Positions 47,715 to 59,700 of a stretch of 64,000 nucleotides of DNA are shown piece by piece. Source of the stretch: Micromonospora okii (GTDB taxonomy: Bacteria; Actinomycetota; Actinomycetes; Mycobacteriales; Micromonosporaceae). Numbering within the stretch: position 1 is the stretch's first letter; the number at the start of each line of letters is the position of its first letter. Location: NCBI RefSeq assembly GCF_020884795.1, contig NZ_BBZF01000012.1:81075-145074 (forward strand), given 5' to 3'. A program made the translations under genes and the position numbers. The notes beneath the pieces were generated by a model. That model was not told the DNA's origin. It made no database searches and saw only the letters and a program-made list of their open reading frames with translations.

Positions 47715-50700
47715 ATGCTTCGGAGTGACCTGGTCCAGCCGTTGCCCGGTCTGCTGAGGGCCCACGCCGAGGCGTTCGGGGACAAGGTCGCGTTCCGCGA
47801 CGACCGCCGCGCCGTCGGGTACGCCGACCTGTGGGCGCGCACCGGACGGCTGGCCGGGCACCTGGCGGCGGCGGGGGTCGGCCGGGGCGAACGGGTCGCC
47901 TTCTGCCTGGGCAACCGGGTGGAGACGGTGGAGACGTGGCTGGCCGTGACCCGGGCCGCCGCCGTGGGCGTGCCGCTGAACCCGCGCAGCACCGACGCGG
48001 AGCTGGCGCACCTGCTCGACGACTCCGGCGCGGTGCTGGTCGTCACCGACCCGGAGCACCTCGACCAGGCGCTGCGGCTGCGCGCCGACCGGCCCGGCCT
48101 GCGAGTCTGGGTGACCGGGGACGCCCCGGCCCCGGACGGGGTCGCGGCCTGGGCGGAGCTGGTCGACGCGGAGCCAGGCGTGGCCGCCCGCGACGACCTG
48201 GGCCTCGACGAGGTCGCCTGGATGCTCTACACCTCCGGCACCACCGGCCGGCCCAAGGGCGTGCTCTCCACCCAGCGCACCTGCCTGTGGTCGGTCGCCT
48301 CCTGCTACGTGCCGATCCCCGGGCTGACCCCCGACGACCGGGTGGTCTGGCCGCTGCCGCTGTTCCACAGCCTCTCCCACATCGGCTGCGTGCTCAGTGT
48401 CACCGCCGTGGGGGCCACCGCCCGGCTCGTCGACGGCCTCTCCGCCGACGACGTGCTGCGCGCCGTCGCCGAGGACTCGGCGACCGTGCTGGCCGGGGTG
48501 CCGGCCCTGTACCACCACCTGGTCGCCGCCGCCCGGGACAGCGGCTTCCGCGCCCCGGCGCTGCGGGTGTGCCTGGTCGGTGGGGCGATCACCACGGGCG
48601 CGCTGCGTCGCGCGTTCGACGAGGTCTTCGACGCGCCGCTGCTCGACGCGTACGGCAGCACCGAGACCTGCGGTTCGATCGCCGTCACCCGGCCGGACCT
48701 GCCGCGCGTCGAGGGCTCCTGCGGCCGGCCCGTGCCGGGTGTCGACGTGCGCCTGGTCAGCCCGCAGACCGGCCTGGACGTGGCGACCGGGGCCGAGGGT
48801 GAGGTGTGGGTACGCGGCCCGAGCGTGATGCTCGGCTACCACGGCCTGCCCGAAGTCACCGCCGCCGCGCTGCGCGACGGCTGGTACCGCACGGGCGACC
48901 TGGCCCGCCGCGACGCCGACGGGAACCTCTTCGTCACCGGCCGGCACCAGGAGTTGATCATCCGCGGCGGGGAGAAGATCCATCCGGCCGAGGTGGAGGA
49001 GGCGCTGCGCTCGGTGCCCGGCGTCGCCGACGTGGCGGTCACCGGCCGCCCGCACGAGGTGCTCGGCGAGGTGCCGGTGGCGTTCGTGGTCGCCGGGCCG
49101 GAGGGCTTCGACCCCGCCGCCGCGTACGCGGCCTGCCGGGAGCGGCTCTCCTACTACAAGGTCCCCGCCGCGCTGTACGAGATCGGGCAGGTGCCGCGCA
49201 CCGCCTCCGGCAAGGTCACCCGCCGGCTGCTGCTGGCGCGGCCGGCCCGGCTGCGGGCGGTCAACGGCGGCCACCACGACGCGCTGAGCCGGGTCGCCTG
49301 GCGGTCGCTGGACCTGGCCGCCGTGCCGCCGGCCCGCCGCTTCGCGCTCGTCGGCGCGGGCGGCGAGGCGCTGGTGGGGCCGCTGCGCGCGGCCTCGGCG
49401 GACCTCCGGGCCCACCCGGACCTCGCCGCGCTGCGCGCCGACCCGGACGTGCCCGACGTGACGGTGCTCGCCACCGGTGCCGCCGACCCGCCCGGCCTCG
49501 CCGGGCAACTGCGGGGCTGGCTGGACGACGAGCGGTTCGCCGCTTCCCGGCTGGTGCTGCTGACCACCGGCGCCGTGGACGCGTCCACCCCGGAGCGGGC
49601 CGACGACCCCGACCTCGCCCCCGCCGCCGCGCAGGTGTGGGCGGTGGGCCGCTGCCTCCAGGCGGCGTACCCGGATCGGATCGTGCTGGTCGACGCCGAC
49701 GGCGACGCGGCCTCCCCGGCCCTGCTGCCGGCCGCCGTGGACGCGGGCGCCGCGCAGGTCGCGCTGCGCGCGGGCGCGGCCCGGCACCCGGCCCCCGCGC
49801 CGGTCCCCGCCCGCCCGCCCGCGGTGCCGGCGACGGTCGTCGACCCGGCCGCCCCGGCCGTGCTGACCGGGGCGGACACGGCGACCGGGGCGGCGCTGGC
49901 CCGGCACCTGGTCGCCGCGCACGGCGCCCGCCGGCTGCGGCTGGTCCACGCCGGCCCGGCCGACCTGGTTGCCGACCTCGCCGCCGCCGGCGCGGAGGCC
50001 GCCGTGGTCCCGGCCACGGCCGCCGTGCTGCCCGGCGAGCCCGTCGGCGCGGCCTTCCTCTGCCCGTCCGACGCGGACCTCGCCGACCCGGCCGGCGTCG
50101 CCCGGCTGCTCGCCCTCGCCGAGGCCCTGGACGCCCGGACCCGGCACGCCGCCGCCACGGCGTTCACCGTCCTCGTCCCGGCGGAGCTGCTGCTCGGCGC
50201 GGCCGGCCGGGAGGCCGCCGCCGTGGCCGTCGACGCCCTGCACACCCTGGTCGCCCGCCGCCGCGCGGCCGGCCTGCCCGCCCGGCTGATCGGCACCGGC
50301 GGGCCCGGGGCGGAGCGCGTCGACCTCGCCGCGTTCGACGTCGCGCACGACGGCGACGACCTCGTGCTGCTCGCCGCCCCGGCCGACCGGGCCGGCGCGG
50401 GACACCCCGCCTGGCGCGCGCCCGCCCGCGCGGTCGCCGCCGACGACGGCGAGCCCGAGGCGCTGCGCCGCCGGCTCGCCGGGGCGACCACCGCCGAGGG
50501 GGACCGGCTCCTGCTCGACCTGGTCCGCGCCGCCACCGCCGAGGTGGCCGGCCTGCCCGGCCCGGCGGCGGTCCCGGCGGGCCGCGCGTTCAAGGAACTG
50601 GGCTTCACCTCCGTCGGCGCGGTCGCGTTGCGCGACCGGCTGGCCCGTGCCACCGGGGTACGGCTGCCCGCCACCGCCGCGTTCGACCACCCGAGCCCCG

Positions 50701-53700
50701 ACGCCCTCGCCCGGCACCTGGCCGCCCGGCTGCGCGGCGCGGCCCCGGACCCCGCGACCGCCCCGGCCGCGCCGTCGGGGGCGTCCACGGCGGACGACCC
50801 GGTGGCCGTCGTCGCGATGGCCTGCCGGCTGCCCGGCGGGGTCGCCTCCCCCGAGGAGCTGTGGGACCTGGTCGCCGCCGGCCGGGAGGGGCTCACCGGG
50901 TTCCCCACCGACCGGGGCTGGGACCTCGGGCACCTCTTCTCCGACGACCCCGACCAGCCCGGCACCTCGTACGTGCGGGTGGGTGGCTTCCTGCCCGACG
51001 CGGCGGACTTCGACGCCACCCTGTTCGCGATCAGCCCCCGCGAGGCCCTCGCCATGGACCCGCAGCAGCGGCTGCTGCTGGAGACCTCCTGGGAGCTGTT
51101 CGAGCGGGCCGGCATCGACCCCACCTCGCTGCGCGGCAGCGCCACCGGCGTGTTCACCGGCGTCATGCACCACGACTACGCGGCCAACCTGCGCCAGGCC
51201 CCGCCCGGCACCGAGGGTTACCTCGGCGTCGGCACGGCGGGCAGCGTGGTCTCGGGGCGGGTCGCGTACGCGCTCGGGCTGGAGGGGCCGGCGGTCACCG
51301 TCGACACCGCCTGCTCGTCGTCGCTGGTGTCGCTGCACCTGGCCGCCCAGGCGCTGCGGTCGGGGGACTGCTCCCTCGCGGTGGCCGGCGGCGTCGCCGT
51401 GATGGGCACCCCGCAGGCGTTCGTCGAGTTCAGCCGGCAGCGCGGGCTCGCCCCCGACGGCCGGTGCAAGGCGTTCGCCGAGGCCGCCGACGGCACCGGC
51501 TGGTCCGAGGGCGTCGCCGTGCTGCTGCTGGAACGGCTCTCCGACGCCCGCCGCAACGGCCACCCGGTCCTCGCCGTGGTGCGGGGCAGCGCCGTCAACT
51601 CCGACGGCGCGTCCAACGGGCTGACCGCCCCGAGCGGGCCCGCCCAGGAGCGGGTGATCCGCCGGGCGCTGGCCGCCGCCGGGCTCACCGCCGCCGACGT
51701 GGACGCCGTCGAGGCGCACGGCACCGGCACCTCGCTGGGCGACCCGATCGAGGCGCAGGCGCTGCTCGCCACGTACGGGGCGGGGCGCGGCGCCGCCGAG
51801 CCGCTGCTGCTGGGCTCGCTGAAGTCGAACCTCGGTCACACCCAGGCCGCCGCCGGGGCCGCCGGGGTGATCAAGATGGTCCTCGCCATGCGGCACGGGA
51901 CGCTGCCGGCCACCCTGCACGTCGACGCCCCCACGTCCGAGGTGGACTGGTCGGCCGGCGCGGTGGAGCTGCTCACCGAGGCCCGCCGGTGGCCGCAGGC
52001 GGGCCGCCCCCGCCGGGCCGGCGTCTCGTCGTTCGGCATCAGCGGCACCAACGCGCACGTCATCGTCGAGGCACCCCCGCCGGACCCCGCTCCCGCTGAC
52101 GCCCCGATCGAGGGGACGGCGGCCGGCGGTCCTCGGCTGCCCGTGCCGTGGGCCCTCTCCGCCGCCACCGGCGAGGCGCTGCGCGACCAGGCGGCCCGCC
52201 TGCTGGCCTGGCTCGACGGGCCGGGCGCGCACGCCGACCCGGCCGACGTCGGGCACGCGCTGGCCACCACCCGCGCCGCCCTGGAACACCGGGCCGTGGT
52301 GCTGGCCGGCGACCCGGCCGCCGCCCGGGCCGGGCTGACCGCGCTGACCCGGGGCGACGCCGACCCCGACACCCCCGGCGTGCTGACCGGGCGGGTCGCC
52401 GAGGGCCGGCTCGCCCTCCTCTTCGGAGGGCAGGGGGGCCAGCGGCCCGGGATGGGGCGGGGGCTGCGCGCGGCGTACCCCGTCTTCGCCGGCGCGTTCG
52501 ACGCGGCCTGCGCGGAGCTGGACCGCTGCCTCGCCGGCCACGCCCCGCTCCCCGTCGCCGACGTCGCCACCGCCGAGCCGGGCGACGAACCGGCCGGGCT
52601 GCTCGACCGGACGCTCTACACCCAGCCGGCCCTGTTCGCCTTCGAGGTGGCCCTGTACCGGCTGCTGGAGTCGTGGGGCGTGCGCCCCGACGTGGTGCTC
52701 GGCCACTCCGTCGGCGAGCTGGCCGCCGCGCACGTCGCCGGGGTCCTCTCCCTCGCCGACGCGGCGGCGCTGGTCGCCGCGCGGGCCCGGCTGATGCAGG
52801 AGCTGCCCGACGGGGGCGCGATGGTCGCCGTCGAGGCCGCCGAGGCCGAGGTGGAGGGGCACCTCACCGACCGGGTCGGGCTCGCGGCCGTCAACGGGCC
52901 GACCAGCGTGGTCCTCTCCGGCGACACCGACGCCGTCCTCGGCGTCGCGGCGACCCTGCGCGCCGCCGGCCGGCGCACCAGCCGGCTGCGGGTGTCGCAC
53001 GCGTTCCACTCGCCGCGCATGGAGCCGATGCTCGACGCGTTCCGCGCCGTGGCCGCCGGTCTCACCTACCGCACCCCGCACCTGCCGGTGGTGTCCACGC
53101 TGACCGGCGCGCCGGTCGACCCGGCCCGGCTCCGCTCGCCCGAGCACTGGGTGGCGCACGCGCGGGCCACCGTCCGCTTCCTCGACGGGATGCGCGCCCT
53201 GCACGACCAGGGGGCGACCACCTTCCTGGAGATCGGCCCCGGCGGCGTGCTCACCGCGATGGCCCAGGACTGCCTCGCCGCCACCGGCGGGGAGGCGGCG
53301 TTCGTCCCCGCCGTGCGGGGCGTCGACGACGAGCCCGAGGCGCTGCTGACCGCCGTGGCGCGGCTGCACACCCGGGGCGTGCCGGTGGACGCCGCCGCCC
53401 TCGCCGGCCCCGGCCCGCGCCGCCGGGTGGACCTGCCCACGTACGCCTTCCAGCGGCGGCACTACTGGCTGCCGTACTCGGCGGTGGCCGGCGGCCCCAC
53501 CGACGTGGGGCTGGCCGACGCCGGGCACCCGCTGCTCGGCGCGGTGCTGCCGGTCGCCGGCACCGGGCAGGTCGTCTGCACCGGCCGCCTCGCGGCGGCC
53601 ACCCACCCGTGGCTGGCCGCTCCCGGCGACGCCGGGCCCGCGCTGCTGCCCGCCACCGCCCTGCTCGACGTGCTCGCCCACCTCGGCGGGCTGCTCGGTC

Positions 53701-56700
53701 TGTCCACGGTGGAGCGGCTGAGCGTCCCCCGACAGGTGCCGCTGGCCGCCGAGCTGGCCCTCGACGTGCAGGTCACCGTCGCCGCGCCGGACGAGCACCT
53801 GCGCCGCACGGCGCGCTGCCACGTCCGTACCGCCGAGGGGGAGCCGTGGCGGGAGGTCGCCGAGGCCGTCCTCGCCCCGGCCGACCCGCCCGCCATCCCG
53901 GCCGCCGTCGCGGCGTGGCCGCCCGCCGGGGCCCGCCCCGTCGACCTGGACACCCCGCACCGCCGGGCGCTCGCGGGGGAGCTGGCCCGCGCCGCGTGGG
54001 TCGCGGGGGACCGGCTCTTCGTCGACGTACGCCTGCCGGAGGACGCCCGCGACGCCGACGCCGAGCGGTACGGGGTGCACCCGCTGGTGCTGGACGCGGC
54101 CCTGCGCCTGCTCCCGCTGGCCGACTTCACCCCCACCGAGCCCCCCACCGAGCTTCCGGCCGACGCCGACGCCGACGCCGACGCGGACGCGCCGACCGGC
54201 GACCGCGCCGCGCCCGCCGCCCGGCCGGCGGCCGTCGACTGGGCCGGGGTGCGCCTGCACGCCACCGGCGCGCACGCGCTGCGGGTCAGCCTCGCCCCCG
54301 CCGGGGCGGACGCGGTGACCCTCAGCGCCGTCGACGACGCCGGGGCCCCCGTGCTCGACGTGGAGCGGGTGGTGCTGCGGGCCGTCGCGGCCGACGGCCC
54401 GCAGCCGACCGCCGAACCCGCCCCGGCCGGCCTGTACGCGGTCGACTGGCTCCCCGCGACCGCCCCCGCGACCCCGGTGCCCGCCTGGACGCTCGCCGAC
54501 GGCGCGCCCCCGGAGGGCCCGCTGCCGCCGCTGCTCGTGCTCCGGGTCGGCGACGGCGACCCCGACGCGCCGGTGCCCGACCGGGCGCACGCCGTCGGCC
54601 TCGCCACCCTCGGCGTGCTCCAGCGCTGGCTGGCCGACCCCCGCGCGGAGACCACCCGGCTGGCCCTCGCTGTCCGCGACGGCGACCCCGTGCACGCCCC
54701 CGTCGGCGGGCTGGCCCGGGTCGCCGCCGCCGAGCACCCCGACCGGTTCCTGCTGCTGCGCCTCGACGCGGGCGACGACGCCACGGTGCGCGCGGCCCTG
54801 GCCGCCACCGCCGACGAGCCGGAGGTCGCCGTCCGCGACGGCCGCGCCCTGCTGCCCCGCCTCCGCCCGGTCGAGCACCCGGGCGCGGGCACGCCGCTGC
54901 CGGCGCTGGCCGGCGGCACGGTGCTGGTCACCGGCGGCACCGGCGGGGTCGGCCGGCACGTCGCCACCCACCTCGCCACCGTCCACGGCGTCACCGAACT
55001 GGTGCTGCTCGGCCGCGCCGGCCGGCACGCCGACTGGATGACCGCCCTCACCGACGCCGGGGTGACCGTCCGGGTGGTCGCCGCCGACGTCGCCGACCGG
55101 GCCGCCCTCGCCGAGGTGGTCGCCCCGCTGGCCGACCGCCTGGTCGCCGTGGTGCACGCCGCCGGGGTCACCGACGACGCCCTGCTCACCGGCCTCGACG
55201 CGGCCCGGTGGGAGCGGGCCCTGCGGGCCAAGGTGCACGGCGCGTGGCACCTGCACGAGCTGACCGCCGGCCTCGACCTCGCCGCGTTCGTGCTCTTCTC
55301 CTCGGCGGCGGCCACGTTCGGCAGCCCGGGGCAGGGCAACTACGCCGCCGGCAACGCGTTCCTCGACGCGCTCGCCGCGCACCGCCGCGACCACGGCCTG
55401 CCCGGCATCGCCCTGGCCTGGGGCCTGTGGGCCGAGGCGGACGGGATGGCCGGCCGGCTCGCCCCCGCCGACCTGGCCCGCCTCGCCCGGGGCGGCACCC
55501 GCCCCCTGGACACCGCCGCCGGCCTGGCCCTGCTCGACGCAGCCCTGCACGCCGACCGGCCCGCGCTGGTGCCGATCGGGCTGGACCTGGCCGCCGTCCG
55601 CGCCACCGGCGAGGTGCCCGCCCTGCTGCGGGCGCTGCTGCCCCCGCCGCCCCGGCGGGCCGTCAACGCCGACCCCGCGCCCGCCGCCGCCGGCTTCGCC
55701 GACCGCCTCGCCGGCCTCGGCGAGCCGGAGCGGGCCGCCCTGCTGCTGGAGCTGGTCCGCGCCCGCTGCGCCGTCGTCCTCGGGCACGCCGGCGGGGAGC
55801 AGGTCGAGCCGCGCCGCCCGTTCAAGGACCTCGGCTTCGACTCGCTGACGGCGGTGGAGCTGAGCAACCGGCTCACCGCCGTCACCGGCGTCCGGCTCGC
55901 CCCGCACGCCGTGTTCAACCACCCCACCCCGGAGCTGCTCGCCGCGCACCTGCACGCCCGGCTGCTCGGCACCGCCGCCGCCGAGGTCGCCGACGCCGCC
56001 ACCGTCGCCGCCGACGAGCCCGTCGCGATCGTCGCCCTGGCCTGCCGCTTCCCCGGCGGGGTCGACACCCCGGAGGCGCTGTGGCGGCTCCTCGACGACG
56101 GCGGGGACGTCATCGGCGACCTGCCCACCGACCGGGGCTGGCCCGACCTCTACGACCCGGTCCCCGGCACCCCGGGCCGCACGTACGTGCGCTCGGGCGG
56201 GTTTCTCACCGGCATCGCCGACTTCGACGCGGCGTTCTTCGGCATCAGCCCCCGCGAGGCCCTCGCCATGGACCCGCAGCACCGGCTGCTGCTGGAGACC
56301 TGCTGGGAGGCCCTGGAGCGCGCCGGCCTCGACCCGGGCACGCTGCGCGGCAGCCGCACCGGCGTCTTCGCCGGCACCCACGGGCAGGACTACGCCGAGA
56401 TGATCGCCCCCGGCGTCGCCTCCGACGACGGGGAGACCACCGCCGACGAGGGGCACCTGCTCACCGGCACCGCCGCCAGCGTCCTCTCCGGCCGCGTCGC
56501 GTACACGCTCGGGCTGGAGGGGCCGGCGGTCACCGTCGACACCGCCTGCTCGGCGTCCCTGGTGGCGCTGCACCTGGCCGTGCAGGCGCTCCGCTCCGGC
56601 GACTGCGACCTGGCCCTGGCCGGCGGCGTGTCGGTGCTGTCCAGCCCCGCCGGGCTGACCGGGTTCAGCCGTCAGCGCGGGCTCGCCGCCGACGGCAGGT

Positions 56701-59700
56701 GCAAGGCGTTCGCCGAGGACGCCGACGGGTTCGGCATGTCCGAGGGCGTCGGCGTCCTCGTGGTGGAGCGCCTCTCCGACGCCCGCCGCCGGGGCCACCC
56801 CGTGCTCGCGCTGGTGCGCGGCACGGCGGTCAACTCCGACGGTGCGTCCAACGGGCTGACCGCCCCGAACGGGCCCTCCCAGGAGCGGGTGATCCGGGCC
56901 GCCCTGGCCGCCGCCGGGCTCGACGCGGGCGACGTGGACGCCGTCGAGGCCCACGGCACCGGCACCCCGCTCGGCGACCCGATCGAGGCCGAGGCGATCC
57001 TCGCCACGTACGGCCGGCGGCCCGCGCAGGCCCCGCCGCTGCTGCTCGGCTCCGTGAAGTCGAACCTCGGGCACACCCAGGCCGCCGCCGGCGTCGCCGG
57101 GGTGCTCAAGATGGTCCTCGCCATGCGGCACGGCCGGCTGCCGCGCACCCTGCACGCCGCGCGGCGCACCTCCCGCGTCGACTGGGACGCCGGCTCGGTG
57201 GAGCTGCTCACCGAGCCCCGCCCGTGGCCCCGCGCGGACCGCCCCGCCCGGGCCGGCGTGTCGTCCTTCGGCATCAGCGGCACCAACGCCCACGCCATCA
57301 TCGAGGCCGCCCCCGCCGAGGCCGCCCTGACCGCAGCCGCCCCCGCCGAGGCCGACCCGGCCGGGACCGGCCCCGCCGAGGCCGCAGCCGCCGTGGCCGT
57401 AGCCGGGACGACCGAGCCGCCCGCCGGCCCCGACGCCCTGCCCTGGCTGCTCTCCGCGCGCACCCCGGAGGCGCTCGCCGGGCAGGCCCGCAGGCTGCGC
57501 GCCCACCTCGCCGACCGCCCCGACCAGCGCCGGATCGACGTGGCCTGGTCGCTGGCCGGCACCCGGGCCGCGTTCGACTCCCGCGCGGTGCTGGTGGCCG
57601 CCGACCCGGACCGGATCGCCGCCGCCCTCGACGCGCTCGCCGAGGGCCGCCCCGCCCCCGAACTGGTCCGCGGCGACGCCGCGCCCACCGGCGGGGTGGT
57701 GTTCGTCTTTCCCGGCCAGGGCTCCCAGTGGGTCGGCATGGGGCTCGAACTGCTCGACCAGGCCCCCGTCTTCGCCGAGCGGATGGCCGCCTGCGACGCG
57801 GCGCTGCGGCCGTACCTGAACTGGTCGCTGCTGGACGTGCTGCGCCAGGCCCCCGGCGCGCCCGGCCTCGACCAGGTCGACGTGGTGCAGCCCGCCCTCT
57901 TCGCGGTGATGGTGTCGCTGGCGGAGCTGTGGCGCTCCTACGGCGTGCAGCCCGCCGCCGTGGTCGGCCACTCGCAGGGCGAGATCGCCGCCGCCTGCGT
58001 CGCCGGGGTGCTCTCCCTGCCCGACGCCGCCCGGGTGGTGGCGCTGCGCAGCCGCGCGATCCGGTCGTCCCTGGCCGGGACAGGCGCGATGGCGTCCGTG
58101 GCGCTGCCCGCCGAGGTGGTCCGCGAGCGGGTCGCCCGCCACGGCGACCGGCTGGCCGTGGCCGCCGTCAACGGCCCGGCCGCCGTGGTCGTCTCCGGCG
58201 AGCCGGCCGCCGTCGAGGAGCTCCTCGCCGAGCTGGCCGACACCCAGGCCCGCGTCCGCCGGATCGCGGTGGACTACGCCTCCCACTCGGCCCAGGTGGA
58301 ACTCATCCGCGCCGAGCTGGCCGAGGCCCTCGCGGGGATCGCCCCCGGCCCGGCCGCCGTGCCGCTGTACTCCACCACCGACCTGCGCTGGCTCGACGGC
58401 CCCGAGATGGACGCCGACTACTGGTACCGCAACCTGCGCCGGCCCGTCGAGCTGGAGCGGGCGGTCCGGGCGCTGGCCGCGCAGGGCCACGACACGTACG
58501 TCGAGTGCAGCCCCCACCCGGTGCTCACCGTCGGCATCACCGAGACCCTCGCCGAGCACGACGGCCCGGTCACGGTGGTCGGCTCGGTGCAGCGCGACCA
58601 GGGCGACCGGGGCCGCTTCCTGCTCTCCGCCGCCCAGCTCCACGTGCGCGGCGTCGCCGTGGACTGGCGGCCCGCCCTGGCCGGCGGCCGGCGGGTCGAC
58701 CTGCCCACGTACGCGTTCGCGCACCGCCGCTTCTGGCCCCGCCCCCGCACCGGCCCCGGCGACGTCGGCGCGGCCGGCCTGGACGCCGCCGGGCACCCGC
58801 TGCTCGGCGCGTCCGTGGCGCTCGCCGGGGCGGGCGGGCACCTGTTCACCGGCCGGCTCGCCGCCGCCAGCCCCGCCTGGCTCGCCGACCACGCCGTCGG
58901 CGGGTCCGTGCTGGTGCCCGGCACCGGCCTGGTCGAGCTGTGCCTGCGCGCCGGCGACGAGGTCGGCTGCCCCGTCCTCGACGAGCTGGTCATCGAGTCC
59001 CCCCTCGCGCTGTCGGCCAACGGTGAGACCCAGGTGCAGGTGGCGGTGGCCTCCGCCGCCGACGACGGCCGTCGGCCGGTCACCGTGCACTCCCGGCCCG
59101 CCGCCGCCCCGCCCGGCGCGCCGTGGATCCGGCACGCCACGGCCACCCTCTCCCCGGAGCAGCCCGCCCCGCCGCCGGGGCTCACCGCCTGGCCGCCGCG
59201 CGACGCCAGGGCCGTCGACCTCGACGGGTTCTACGCCGGGCTGGCCGCCGACGGGTACGGCTACGGGCCCGCGTTCCAGGGCCTGCGCGCCGTCTGGACG
59301 GCCGGCGACGACGTGTACGCCGAGGTGGAGCTGCCCGCCGCGCAGCGCGCCGACGCCGATCGGTACGGCCTGCACCCGGCCCTGTTCGACGCCGCCCTGC
59401 ACGCCGCGCACTTCGGCGGCGTCGGCGACGCCGGGCCGGAGAAGCTGCTGCTGCCGTTCGCCTGGAACGGCGTGGCCCTGCACGCCGCCGGGGCGCACGC
59501 GCTGCGGGTCCGCCTCGCCCGGGTCGCCCCGCACACGATCGCGCTGACCGTCGCCGACGCCACCGGCGCCCCGGTCGCCGAGGTCGCGTCGCTGGCCCTG
59601 CGCCCGATCCCGCGCGCCGAGCTGGGCGGCCGGGACGACGCCGTCGACGACGCGCTGTTCCGGCTCGACTGGCAGCCGGTGGCCGCGCCGGAGCCCGCCG

